A DNA stretch of 64,000 nt from Diadema setosum (lineage: Eukaryota; Echinodermata; Echinoidea; Diadematoida; Diadematidae). Position numbers and translations under genes: made by a program. The DNA lies in assembly GCA_033980235.1 (NCBI GenBank), contig CM067075.1:36094385-36158384 (forward strand). Reading direction: 5' to 3'. The first letter of the stretch is position 1; every line of letters starts with the position of its first letter. The notes below the pieces were generated by a model. The model worked only from the letters and a program-made list of their open reading frames with translations. It was not told the origin of the DNA and did no database searches. Of the stretch, positions 22,101-32,539 are shown one piece after another.

Positions 22101-22255
22101 TCTCAAAAACTTCTGACATCACGCTATATTTTTCCAAAAAAACACAATATAATGAATAACGAGAACCTATACATGACTGTATTTGGTACCTTGTGCAGAC
22201 TTTCCCCACTCCGATGGAGAGCAGCTAAAATTCTCTAATATTGCATCATTGTCGG
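19165..22255 (-). mobile_element. 5'-truncated non-LTR retrotransposon (CR1/L2/jockey-like)
   Basis: Minus-strand LINE body. It comprises the end of the endonuclease, the reverse transcriptase and a 3' untranslated region of about 350 bases up to 19165, where the LTR element has inserted; the tail continues at 10584-10425. The 5' edge near 22255 is estimated: upstream sequence shows no endonuclease motifs. A T-rich run (19497-19510 as poly-A on plus) lies in the 3' UTR. Confidence 0.75.
19516..22209 (-). CDS. LINE ORF2: endonuclease (partial) and reverse transcriptase
   Basis: An open frame of 897 codons without stops. It begins without an ATG (first Met at codon 31), which fits a 5'-truncated copy. 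The C-terminal half of an APE-type endonuclease is seen as IYRPPS (55-60), GDFNLNLL (88-95) and SDVTDHFPI (152-160). Reverse transcriptase spans about 440-690, with NNYRPISLL (460-468), LDFSKAFDTIDH (532-543), GVPQGSLLGPLLF (589-601) and the catalytic FADD at 620-623. The C-terminal region (750-890) has the usual RIQKRAIRII and YWNDLP motifs of CR1/jockey-type LINEs. A nearby alternative frame just upstream (ending GKSAQGTKYS) suggests a frameshift or deletion at the 5' end. The protein would nick target DNA and prime reverse transcription, but this copy lacks the endonuclease N-terminus. Confidence 0.9.
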   Translation of the reverse strand: MGKVCTRYQIQSCIGSRYSLYCVFLEKYSVMSEVFESVFIEVKTLNKGNIIIGEIYRPPSSNPAEFLELFCGLISSSYFDSKTCFVMGDFNLNLLNYNDNLMCADFLNLMLSKSFIPLTRKPTRITDDVSTLIDNIFVNDLFSDITSGIIVSDVTDHFPIYVLVSNFMSANVSHTHNLGIRVMSESNLNKLREKLSSEDWSTVYSQSDTDLAFENFMNILTTNYESSVPLQRPHHSNYKKVPRQPWVTKSLLRSINRKNSLFHKYRTDPCPRNKSRYTRYRNILTSLIRVAKRNYFSRQFVKYKHDVKSTWKVINETLKYKTNTDLPKYISADGRQINDPVSMAESFNNYFASLGPHLASKIPKSPTEYHRYLGNRNPQSIFFEPIVEEEIVDIVKNLNDKKSSGYDGITNFLLKNVMNQIISPLTYIFNQSLVNGKVPNKMKVAKVVPIFKKGQKDLVNNYRPISLLTSISKILERLVYTRLLKFLTNHNILSDSQFGFRKHYNTTHALLTFIDKVAHAIDNFEHTIGVFLDFSKAFDTIDHEILFSKLYHYGIRGPPLEWFKSYLTDRKQFVNINGYDSQLKLISCGVPQGSLLGPLLFILYINDLQKSSPILSFICFADDTSLFCSHRDLNTLIDMMNTELRSVQSWIYANKLSLNIEKTYYMVFSNSLNVVPHEIKINDICLTQVNNAKFLGLWIDRELSWKTHINFVSKILSRNIGILNKLKHLFPVYILQSIYSSLISPHFNYGILAWGNAINLLLDSLLRIQKRAIRIINHAGYFAHTNCFFHLNRILKIPDLFYYNLGIFMYKLTTNELPSVFIHMFKRNRSFHCYPTRQSDAYHLPRTRTIFAKKTIMFTGPRYWNDLPQDITSSLSLFTFKRKLIRLLLSGYILPGS

Positions 22256-22620
22256 TCACATTAAGGAATGCTTACAGTTCACGTTCGTAGACAGACTGGC
22301 TACAGTTTTGCAAAGAATGCTACATAGGTGGACCTGTCTTCTGATGCATGACAATGTTTACTATACGGCTGAGTCTCCAATCAAAAAGGCTCGTATTCAA
22401 GATCGTTTCCTCACTCATAGTTGTCCTTTCTGCACTTTGTATTCTCAGCAGGTTCATCCTCATTAAAATAAAGCCAGCACAACACAAATACAAACACTGA
22501 AAATAAAACCGCGGCTCCTATGCATGTTTGAATGAGATGATGACGTGATTTAATTTGCTGAAAGAGAAGCTGAGGGAGGGAGCACTTTAATTGTTTTTAT
22601 TACACCATCTGAATCATGCA

Positions 22621-23040
22621 TTATAGGTCGAACTTGCTGTTTGCAAGCGAGCGATAGCTTTGGTTGGGATTGGTGATTCAGATTTTTTTTATACTTCTTG
22701 CGAGATAATTACAAACCACATATGAAATATTAAAGAGCATACCTTTCAAAGAGGAATATTTTGATAAAAATCGGTTTTGAAATGGCTGAGATATCGAATC
22801 AAGGTAAAAGTGGTCCTAATTAAAGGTGAGTCCCACCTTTTATTATAGGATATCTTCGTTTTTGGATATCTCCGCCATTTCAAAACCAATTTCTATCAAT
22901 TAAACGTAATTCCTCTATAATTGCATGCTCTTTCATGTTTCATATAAGTGGTTTGTAATCATCTCACAAAATGTTAAATTTTCAATCTCCATCTCAACCC
23001 CAACTTTACCATGCTTTTATGAAAAATGGGGCCTATAAAC
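22621..23040. mobile_element. Palindromic MITE-like element
   Basis: Two imperfect arms of about 190 bases face each other around 22830. For example AAACCACATATGAAATATTAAAGAGCA on the left pairs with the right-arm stretch that reads TGCTCTTTCATGTTTC then ATATAAGTGGTTTG. GATATCTCCGCCATTTC pairs with GAAATGGCTGAGATATC. No ORF. Likely a non-autonomous DNA transposon. The ends are estimated and no clear target duplication was seen. Confidence 0.6.
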
Positions 23041-23213
23041 GAATCATTAGATACGAGTAAACAAATTATTTTGTTTAGAAGTGTCATGATGACATTCATG
23101 ATGTAAGTGTCCTCGAAGAAAAAATAATAATAAGCAACATTATACAGTGTATGCCAACTTTGGGTACGTATCTATCACTTGACTGCATTTAATAGGCTTG
23201 GGCTAGAACAGAG

Positions 23214-23240
23214 CAGGGAGGTGAGACAAAAACCTCCCTG
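23214..23240. repeat. Short hairpin CAGGGAGGT/ACCTCCCTG
   Basis: A 9-bp perfect stem with a 9-base loop. A similar GGAGGTAC hairpin is at 47573-47609. Function unknown. Confidence 0.5.
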
Positions 23241-23699
23241 AACAGAGTTGGAAATAAGGCCTATGAAAGATTATGTCATGAGGACGCTTACAAGAAACTA
23301 GCTCTTCTTCCCAGTAAGATAAAGGGTGTGGCGGGAGGTATACATCATGTTGGAAATGAAACCACCAACTGTGACATTATTGCGATAGAGCATTGCAATA
23401 TATAATTGCATGGTTACAGTGCAATGTATAAAATCTACAGGAGTTTTTACATGTATTCAATTGGTACAATCAAGGAGGTTTGAGAAATGGAGTTCCAACT
23501 GGCTGTAAACATTCAAACAGCTGTCAGTTTTCTTTTGATGTACAAAAGAATTCTACAAGTGCATTTGTGACTTTCATGATCGGGGTTCGATGCCGCCGTC
23601 TTTCCGAGCAAAGACATTCATTTGGAACGCTAACATGATGACGGCTATATTTTGTTTGTTTTCGTATTAAAGGAAATTAAATTTCAGCTAATGATAAGG

Positions 23700-25031
23700 C
23701 ATATGATGAAGAAAGTAACTCCTGTCCAGGATTATGTCGACCCATTTCTGTTATATGTCACATCATGAAAATTTTTGAGAAAGCTGTGTACGAGTAAGTG
23801 TATGATTATTTCATTTCAAATAAGTTATTAAGTGATTGTCAATCTGGATTTCGCCGAATGCATTCAACAACAACTGTATTACTGGATTTGAATGAATATA
23901 TTCTACGGAATATTGACGAAGGTTACGTAACAGGATGTTTGTTTTTCGATTTCAAACGAGCTTTTGATTCAGTTTCACATATTATTCTACTCAGTAAGTT
24001 ATTAAGATATGGTTTTCATGACAATGAACTGAACTGGTTTAGAAATTATTTCCTTGATCGCCAACAATGTGTATTTTTTCAGGGAATATTGTCCGAATCT
24101 CAGAATATTGAAATAGGAATCCCACAAGAGTCAATATTGGGACCTCTGCTTTTTTCTATATTCATTAAATTTAATTATCATTTTTACATAGTACAAAATT
24201 GTGTTTATATGCGGATGATGCTGCAGTTTTTTGTAAAGACAGAAATATTAATGTTGTTTCTAAACTGCTGCAAAAGGAGTTTAAGAAGATATGCAAATGG
24301 GTGGAATTTAATGATCTAGAATTGAATGTTGAGAAATGTAAGTGTATGTTGATTGGTACAAAACGGAGAGTCAATGATGCTGTTTTAGTTATCAAATATA
24401 ATAAGGAAATAATTGATCAAGTTCATGAATTTAAATATTTGGGTGTTGTATTGGATGAGTGTTTCACATGGAATAAACAAATTGAAAAGGTATATGTGAA
24501 GGTTTCTAAAATTATTGGGTGTATCCGACAGTTAAGAAAGAACATTCCACGAAATATTTTAATTATGTTATATAATGCATTAATCTTGCCGCATATTGAT
24601 TATGGTCTTGTAATCTGGGGCAGAAGTACAAAGTGCAATATCAAGAAAATACAAAAATTGCAAAATAGATATGCTCGTTTGGTTTTATATGCTGATTTTT
24701 CAATATCCAGTACTACTCTTTTAAGACAATTAAACTGGCAAACGATTATACAAAGGAGGCAATACCAAACGTATCTTTTTATGTATAAATTGATCAACGA
24801 TATGGTGCCAGTGTATTAAAAGAAATAGTTGTTTTTCGTAATGTCAATTTGCGAACTCGACATGCACACTCTTGCCCACTAAAAATCAATACACCCCGCA
24901 CGGAATATCATAAGAGATCTCTGCATTATCAAGGGTCAAATCTTTGGAACGAATTACCTCGTTTTATGCAAGTTTTGTCATCTTTTCCTGTATTTAAAAA
25001 ACAGAGTAGAATTTTATCTCTCAAGTTTTAA
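23700..25031 (+). pseudogene. Decayed LINE reverse transcriptase (different family)
   Basis: Plus-strand RT remnant. At about 23735-23800 a RPISV...IFEKAVYE stretch ends in a stop. From 23798 come SGFRRMHSTTTVLLDLNEY, FFDFKRAFDSVSH and GIPQESILGPLLFSIF, then a frameshift near 24190, then LYADDAAVF (24202 on) with the YADD catalytic box. The C-terminal part has IDYGLVIWG and then a stop at 24819. It continues in another frame from 24849, with YHKRSLHYQGSNLWNELP. At least one frameshift and two stops, so not functional. The PQES in place of the usual PQGS is also a decay change. Related to CR1/jockey-type elements but distinct from the minus-strand copy next to it. The endonuclease is missing. 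Confidence 0.88.
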
Positions 25032-25396
25032 CCCTATTGTGATTTTTTTACACGAAAAACAGAGTGCAATACATAATATGATTATTTCTGTGACACCGGG
25101 AACTGACATATCATTTGTTCTGTTGTTGTTGTTGTTGTTGTTATAGTTGTTTTTTTAACTCGCGTTTTATATTCTCTCGGTTTCTTTCTTTCTTATTAAT
25201 GCTGTATTCTTATCATAGTATACTTTTTGTTACACATATTTTTTTTTTCTCTTTGCTATCTGGTTGATATGTTTACGTTTGTTTTGATGAACGTTGTGCA
25301 TTTGAATATATGTTTTTGTATCTTTTTATTGTGCAGGGCCCCTTGATAGAGCAGTTTGTTAACTGAAAGGGCTACCCTGTTGAAATAAAACGGGGA
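25032..25396 (+). repeat. 3' untranslated region and tail of the decayed LINE
   Basis: AT-rich, with a (TTG)n run at about 25122-25141. It ends in a GCAGGGCCCCTTGATAGAGC stretch and then AAGGGCTACCCTGTTGAAAT followed by AAAACGGGG. Such a CCTTG...CCTGTTGAAATAAA ending is typical of LINE 3' ends in marine invertebrates. Boundary estimated. Confidence 0.55.
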
Positions 25397-27412
25397 AAAA
25401 AATGTCAAAAAGTGTAAATCTGAGCCGTACGCATGTGAAAATATTTGAACTGCACCCTTACTGGAAAGTCAATTTCATCATCTTTCCGATCACTTCGACA
25501 AATGAAACTATATGTATAGTCTTCAAGTGTAGTTCTTTATTAATTCATATGTTAGATTAGTGTAAAAACATGTAAAGTCGGGTAATTTTAGTTCTTAGTT
25601 CATCAATTTTTTGTGGAATTTTTATTCGCACATCCCTTTGTCTGTATCTTTATGTACCGCTCATGTGTCATAAGAAAAGGGACAGCGAAAAGTAATTATA
25701 TCATCATAAAGACATATCTTCCAGTAAGAGTGATGAGTCCTGATGCAATGCCTCATGAATCAATGCCTCATGAATCAATTGTCATGCTATCTGTGAGGCA
25801 GCTCCAGTTTAGAACATAATTCAAATATTTCTTAGTGGCGGCATCAACATGGGATCAAAGAAAATACTAGTAACACTGTTGTAACTCCATCTCTTGAACC
25901 TCCTTGTACAGATAAACCATACCAGTGTGGTCTTCTAATCCCACATCACATTTCCTTCATCTGAACGTTGATGGCAGCAAACATATATCCTCTATCTGTT
26001 GGGTTAGGATGTTTGATTTTTCCCATCCAGTAACCACAATGGGCGGCTACTGATACTGTGTTTGTTATCAATTATTAATGTCGGTTACAGTATCTTTCTT
26101 TTTCTGCTGAGTTCGGTAGTACTGTTCATTGATTTAAAATATTCGAGGGTGTACTATACGACTGTGGAGCATAAGGCAGCGATATCACATGCTTAACTTG
26201 CTGGAAGCCTTGAGCTTGACGTCTTACACACAACTGCAGAGAGCACCACACAGTGCAGGCTAGGCCCATCCATGACCCATCCATGATGCACTACGTTAGA
26301 TGTAACATGGTGTCACGTTTAGCGTAGCCAGGCCAGGGTGCGTAGAAGATGAAGACGAGACGGATGTGGACAAGATAAATGGTAAGAACCAGATAAGGGC
26401 AAGGCGACATCGCAGGCGTGAGATTCACATTCAGTCAGAGAAAGGACATGACAGTGGTGGTTTTTAGGACAAGCGCCAATTCTTTTTCCCTAGGCCTTGG
26501 CTAATAGTAATGGAGCATGTGTGTATGACCAATCACTAGTCACTGCCTAATATGTAGTATAGTAAGGGTAGGTCTCGCGCAGGGACGTAATGATCGCGCA
26601 TAGCGTAACTGCGTATAGCAAGCATTAATACGCGTAAGACTAAGCGCAAAATTTGCCGATACGCCCATCGAATAAACATACCTGACAACCGTTAAAAATG
26701 AGAAGGAAGCAGGTAAGAAATTTAGATTTCAAACAAATTTTTCACTAAATTTCCAATTTTTTGAAACAAATTTTTCACTAAATTTCCAATTTTTTACGTT
26801 ATAATTTACCTACCTTAGCTTAAAATCTTTTTTAAGGATGTTGTAGCCAAGACGTGTCGTCTCGCTTGTCTCGTTCGTATGATCGTAGCCGATAGAATTC
26901 GTATTTTGTTCGATCGATCGTTTATAATATTGTTATTTCTACGAAAGCCGAAGCACGTTCAGCCGCAGAGAGGGGCAGACACTTTCACGCATGAAATTAC
27001 ATAGGGCAGCTGCGTGATCTTTACATACCCCGAGAAGGTGAACGCATAAAAAAAAGTCCGACATACAAACGGCGACAGCGCACTACTCCGTCATCGTATC
27101 ATCAGGAGATTCTGGGAGGTGATTTTTCTGCATTTTCGTGATATTCATTGAGAAATTCAGGTACGATTATGGAATAACTTCTATTATAAGAGCATTTCAA
27201 ATTTTCGTGCGCGATATCTAGACCCCTCAACCATACTAACATTGACATACATTGTTACGGTCTGTTGTAACGTGTTGTTAGGCCCTGTGGAAAACTGGTA
27301 GGTCCTAGGCCTAATACTGGTAGTGGTAGGGCCTAGGCCTAGCCACTAACTGATAGTTAGAGTCTAAGTTAGAGTCTAGGCCAACCCGAGTGTTGAGCTG
27401 ACCAGCTGGGCT
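25397..27412. other. Intergenic stretch; possible promoter-like region at its end
   Basis: No coding region is supportable. From about 26560 CpG content rises (TCGCGCAGGG, ATCGCGCATAGCG, and again near 26860-27080), which could be repeat-derived or a promoter. A CAG|GTACG donor-like site lies at 27160/27161. A 33-bp tandem duplication is at 26731-26796. Nothing else is recognisable. Confidence 0.35.
26731..26796. repeat. 33-bp unit duplicated in tandem
   Basis: The unit begins AAACAAATTTTTCACTAAAT and is repeated once exactly, apart from the last bases. A local slippage or duplication event. Confidence 0.85.
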
Positions 27413-28975
27413 GGGCCCCATTAAAACTTAAAAGTTGATATTGTCCACATTGATAACAACTCTTGCTGGAATGGCAATGCCAATGGTCATGGTGATGACA
27501 AGAATCCAGCTTTCTGATTGGTTGTTGGTATGGGATGTTGCCATTCCAGCAAGAATTGCTATCCTGACATCTTAAAGGCGCATAGTCCCAGTAGCGTAGA
27601 GGGCGCTGTTGATGATACTGCCGAACACTGCACTACGGTTTGCACTCCCACCGTTCTCGAGCGATGACGTCATGTCTCGCTCAGCGCACTGCACGCACCA
27701 TGCCGTTGATCCCTGCCATAGCAGACGACAGCAAGCTAGTATCGGTTGATGATCGGCTTGCTATCGCTTTCAACTATGAAAGGTTTTCCCTCATTGGTCG
27801 GCTTGCTCTCCCACAATGCCTTCCGAAAATGACATCATCGCTTTCTTCCATTCATAAGCTTTACGTTGATACCAAGTACACCTCCGTGGCTTATTGGAAA
27901 ACGACAGAGATTTTCCGTATAATTTCGCCCTTTATTATGGAATTTTCCGGCAATCTGTGCCAGGAATATGTCATCAAAGGAGTAGCTTTGGTCATTCATG
28001 CAATTTTTTTTCATCCTCGTGTTTTTTTTTGATGGATTCCAGAGCGATTTATCTGTGTTTTGATACTACTTTTACCGTGTGCGAGTATGTGCAATGTATG
28101 TGCGAGGATGTTTGAAGTGCATAGATCAATGTTGATAATGTTAGATTTCCGTAGCGAGCAACCTACCCGATACCAGCGGTGCGCTGCTAGGCTGTTTGGG
28201 TACATACAAACGGGTTACGAGAGCGGGATAGCGTGCAGTGACTACACACGCTGTGCATGCTAGCAATGCGGCAAGCGAGACACAGTGCTCACAATACACA
28301 TGGCTAATGCAGTCGCGGCTCAGCCAATCAGCAATGAGGTAAGACCTGGCAAGCGCATTGCGGAGCGGAGAGAGCCCGAGAGAGAAGAGGCCAAGATATT
28401 TTTAGCTCTCTCATTGCAGCGATCGCACAGCCGATCCGATATTCTGTACGCTATCGGGAGTTGAGTGGTGGAGCGGCAGGCATTCTCAGTGAGTTCGGGG
28501 CGACATGAATTATGCTTGCGCTGTGCTGTGTTGACTGAGGCGCTGCTTAAACTGTGTACATGGCCTATGGCAGCCAAACCGAAGTGCACTGTTAGCATTG
28601 ATATGAAGATTACCGAAGTTGAGCTGTCATCAAGAGTAAAGTGCGTAGGTGTTGCTAAGTAACGTTGCCTTTGTCGTCTTCTCTGCGCATCGCTCAGTCT
28701 GTAGTAATGCCAGGGTGCGTGCATATGAGCTTGTTATTATGACATCACAAAAGAAGTTTGCTAAAGCTGTCATCCCCCACAGCCGAATCATGAGCCGAAC
28801 TGTGATCGACCACTGACTACAGTGGATCGGACTTCTTAGGACTCGGGGAAGTGGGTCACAGCGTAAGCACTAAAGAGGAGTCGATAGCGTAGGTCTCTAT
28901 AGGAAACTTGAGCTGTGCGCCCGTGTACGCATTCGACTAAGCCACTGGGACCATGTTCCTTTAAGAAATGGGGCT
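27413..28975. mobile_element. MITE (GGGCCCC-end family), copy 1, split by a TTAA element
   Basis: The left part (27413-27575) matches the reverse complement of the intact copy at 38632-38790: GGGCCCC end, CAACTCTTGCTGGAATGGCA, the inner segment GACAAGAATCCAGC, and GCCATTCCAGCAAGA. It stops at CATCTTAA. The missing end (GAAATGGGGC) resumes at 28965 beyond the inserted element. Non-coding palindromic DNA transposon. Confidence 0.75.
27572..28964. mobile_element. 1.4-kb TTAA-flanked element with short TIRs (piggyBac-type MITE?)
   Basis: Bounded by TTAA on both sides (27572-27575, 28961-28964) and inserted in the MITE above, so its ends are fixed independently. The TIRs are imperfect: AGGCGCATAGTCCCAGTAG on the left and the inverse of CCACTGGGACCATGTTCCT on the right. 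The inside is CpG-rich with a TGACGTCA word at 27665. The 130-codon open frame at 27640-28032 and others show no transposase motif. TTAA duplication is the mark of piggyBac (also Kolobok); assignment is inference. Confidence 0.7.
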
Positions 28976-30104
28976 GTGGTGTGGTACTGTATTCACAATG
29001 TACGTAGACTAACGTTGGATTATCTACTTGGTAGCTTGATCGAAAGATTGGTCTGCGTCTAGCTGTATCTGGTTGTCGGGGATATGTTCTGCGGATACTG
29101 CGTCTGGCTTCACGGATATCCTCCTATGGTCCTATACAGACCAAAGGCTAACCTAAGTAGTACTGGCTCAGTGATGCTCCCGAGGGGCTGCTCTGTCCGA
29201 TGTTGCGCATGGACCAAACATTACCCTGCACAGCTTTTTTACATTCAAACAAGTTTGACATGACATGACATTCTTGTATTATGTAGCCATACTTTGTATT
29301 TGAGATAACTTTTCCACATTATGCAATCTAAATACGAGTTTAGATCACTGAAATTTGTATCCACATCGAGCAATATCGCAACATCGCTGTTCGCTAGCTG
29401 TAAGTCGCCATGTAATATGTACGTACGTACGTATTAAAGCCATGCCCTAATTGGTTGAAGGGACCATTTCTGTTGCACATACATTTGCATGTGATTATAC
29501 ATTACTGTAGCTCATACAATAGGCATGACTTTTGCACACAAAACAGTGACAGAAAATTAGAATTTACTCATATATGCAAGGTACGTGTGACAGGAATGGA
29601 TTCGTGAGAGATGCTTTCATTGCACTGTGTCATTTGGCAATTTGTCAATCCGTTTGGGCTGGATTATGTGTTTGAGCAGAACTTGCGAACTTGGCATGCT
29701 GTCGACTGAGTGGGGTGTGCAAACGTGGCACATAAAGAGAAAGACTGACTAATTTTCCTAAAACACACATTTCCCTTTACCCAACCCAAGTATTCTACTG
29801 TCCCTTTCTGGTTGGCATTGACAATGTTGCCGATAGTATGATATTTTCTTTATAATTACTGATGATTATTCTAAGAAACAAGAGAACAAAGAATTGTTTA
29901 CACCACTGACATATTTGAGAGATGAAAGCAGTAATTCATTTAAAACGTCTCTGTAAGTTTGAAAGAAAACCCTGTACGAGCACAGCCCAGCCCACACATA
30001 TTGTATCCGATGGATACATGTCTACTTCTGTCCTATGCTGTGTATAATATGCGACTGTAATGCAAGGTTATTGTGTATTTTTGTATCGTTTTTTTATACT
30101 GTGA

Positions 30105-30300
30105 TACGCTGAATATTTCGCGAGTCAGGTGCTATTCACGAAATTAAAAACACGCAAAAATATTGACTCTGATCCTGATATGAATGTGATGTACGCATAC
30201 ACATATCCGTTCAGTACAGGACTCAACGATCGCGAATTTAACCACTCGCGAAATCGTCGGGAAGTCTCGATTTGCAAAAATTTAGACTCGCAAAATATAT
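30105..30300. repeat. Old interspersed repeat with CGCGAAA/TTCGCGA words
   Basis: ATTTCGCGAGTC, CACGAAATTAAAAACACGC, TCGCGAATTTAACCACTCGCG and ACTCGCAAAATAT are related words in both orientations. They suggest a decayed repeat with internal inverted structure. No coding. Confidence 0.35.
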
Positions 30301-30810
30301 GACGTATACAGTATTCCCCCATCCCAAGCAAAGAGTTACAATAGTATTTTAAGGGACCTGGAGGTCTTCAAGCATTGCCTTTCAAGGAGACACATGGACG
30401 CCTCCTTCATCCAATTTGTGTTGTGATTACCACAGACTTTTGAGTGATTCTCTGTGTTTTATTTCCAGAGTGTACTAGGTATAAGGGTATTAGTGTTATT
30501 TTAATATTGGAACATGTGACCTCGGTGAATGAGCTGCAGTCCAAGTCATGACCCAGATTCTTAATATTACAAATTTGGATACAAATTTGACTCATACTGT
30601 AATACAAGGATTTTATTTGTATTTTCAGCATTACATTAAATTTTGCATAGTGCTTACAATGGTGTGCAAAAAATATAAAGATTATAAGTAAAGCATGTTG
30701 TTAAACACCCACATTCTCCTGACATGGAACCCCTGGATAGTTTGCCAAAGAATAGGTTTAAGCCATTCCTGCATGTGTACAAATTGCTGTATTTTAAAAA
30801 CCCAAATAAA

Positions 30811-30900
30811 TAGATAAATGAATGAATGAATGAATGAATAAATGAATGAGTGAATGAATGAATGAATGAATGAATGAATGAATAAATGAATAAATTAAAT
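30811..30900. repeat. (ATGA)n microsatellite
   Basis: About 20 ATGA/ATAA units followed by AT-rich sequence. Confidence 0.9.
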
Positions 30901-32390
30901 AAAAAAAATAGGTAAAAAATAAAGACAATTAGACAAATGGATACAAAGTGATAGTGGATGAAATATTAACTCAAAACTCCAAAGAGGTGAGGAAAAGCAC
31001 TGTAATCATGTACAAATGTACAAATACCGGTACAACAGGAACAGCATACAATGTAGGTGGTGTATAACAGCATAAAAGAGATGGTAACAAGATGAAGAAA
31101 CAGACATAGATTTAGGGTCCTATAAAGTATCAGAACTGAAAAATTAGGAAATTATGATTATAGATATACTATGTTTGAGATATTGAAAAACTAATTTTTA
31201 AAAGATAGTGAAGTACAACTGTATATGCAGTAGATTCATTCTGTTTGTTGCATGTGATGAAAGAAATTAAAAAGTTGAGAAAGAAATTGTAAATGTAAGT
31301 AATGGAGCTTCAGAAAAGAAAAGAACAATAATACGTAGACTCTTTCTTTGTTTATTTAGAAAAAAAAAGTAAGAATCTAAAGTGCGCTTATTTTGATTTT
31401 TATATTTGGAGGAAGAACTTTCCAGAGGTGAAGATTTACTATGTGCATGTACAATGTATTGTGTGATGGGAAAGAATCTTCATGTAAACAGAAGTTTTTG
31501 AGGGGAGAGTGATGAGAGCTGCCGTTCCTTCCTCCGTAAGGCCAGAGAGGGAGGGGTAGTGTTGAAGTCAGGGAAGGGAGATTTAGTGAAGGGGGATTTC
31601 TCAAGGCTGACTGAAATCTTGGGAAGGCTTTGTCCTCAGAAGAAGAGGAAATCTTGGTGGATCCCGTAGGAGGAAGCCTGCATTATCATTAACAAGAGTG
31701 TTCACCAGGCACAGACTCAAATATTTTCTTTGTCAGGGATTCAATATCTTTAGGTCTGGGTCATGTCTTGAGAGAAAAAAAAAAGGGATAACAGGTTTCT
31801 TTTCTGCAAAAAAAAAAAAGAAAGAAAGAAGGGAAAACAAGTTTCTTTTCAACACTAGATATGACAAGAGAAGTGAACAGAATGTCATCCTTTATATGTT
31901 GAGAGCTTTCCTTTCAGACTAAGAGGAAATGTGGAAGTATATGTTTCATGGTACATCAAGACATTGCAAGATTTGGTATATTATAGACAAACAATTGGCT
32001 TTGAAAGGTATACCTTTCCCCTGCAGTTGTTAATCCTGCAAAGATGTTATGGTACCAAGTACCTAATATCCCTGTCATCTGTGCTTTATTTTATCAACAT
32101 ACAACGTATGATTTTAATTTCTCCATTTTCCAGAGAGTAAGTGATAGTGGAATGTTGCAATCATTAATTCTTTTTAAAAAGATTAATTTCTGTGCTTGAC
32201 TTTAATAGTTTCATAATGTACACTATGGCCCGAATTCACGAAGGTGGTACAAATTGAAAATAATAAAAAGTTTTGGTACCTCAAAAGTTTCCCTGAATTT
32301 CGTTGTCTTGGTTTGTGTTTCAGGTTAAAGTACGTTGTCTGTGAGAATTACTCGCCCCAAAGTGCTCTCATGTCTTAGTAATCATGCAAT

Positions 32391-32467
32391 AATGGTTTCG
32401 TACCAGACCCGTCGTGGTACCGCGGCGAAAATTATAGTACAATGTATGTGTATTGTACGAAACCACT
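32391..32467. mobile_element. Tiny (~77 bp) TIR insert in the left arm
   Basis: TGGTTTCGTAC at the left and GTACGAAACCA at the right. The sequence is absent from the equivalent place in the right arm (GGTCGCAGTTAATTGCATG). The arm comparison shows it is an insertion. Among the smallest MITE-like units in the window. Confidence 0.55.
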
Positions 32468-32539
32468 GACTGCGACCAGCACTGTGCAGCCCCATACGCA
32501 TAGCTAACAGCGACCAGCAGCCCCATACGCATAGCGTAA

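Larger units (their letters stand above)
28976..32226. other. AT-rich intergenic DNA
   Basis: No convincing exon. It contains GTACGTACGTAC near 29420, a region of TTCGCGA-type words in both orientations (about 30105-30300, probably an old repeat), an ATGA-type microsatellite (30811-30900) and poly-purine runs near 31770-31830. Confidence 0.5.

Noticed and set aside
23575..23605. GGGGTTCGATGCC, resembling a tRNA B box
   Set aside because: No matching A box, acceptor stem or anticodon arm could be found around it.
27640..28032. 130-codon ORF as a transposase of the TTAA element
   Set aside because: No DDE or piggyBac motif and far too short; likely incidental in CpG-rich DNA.
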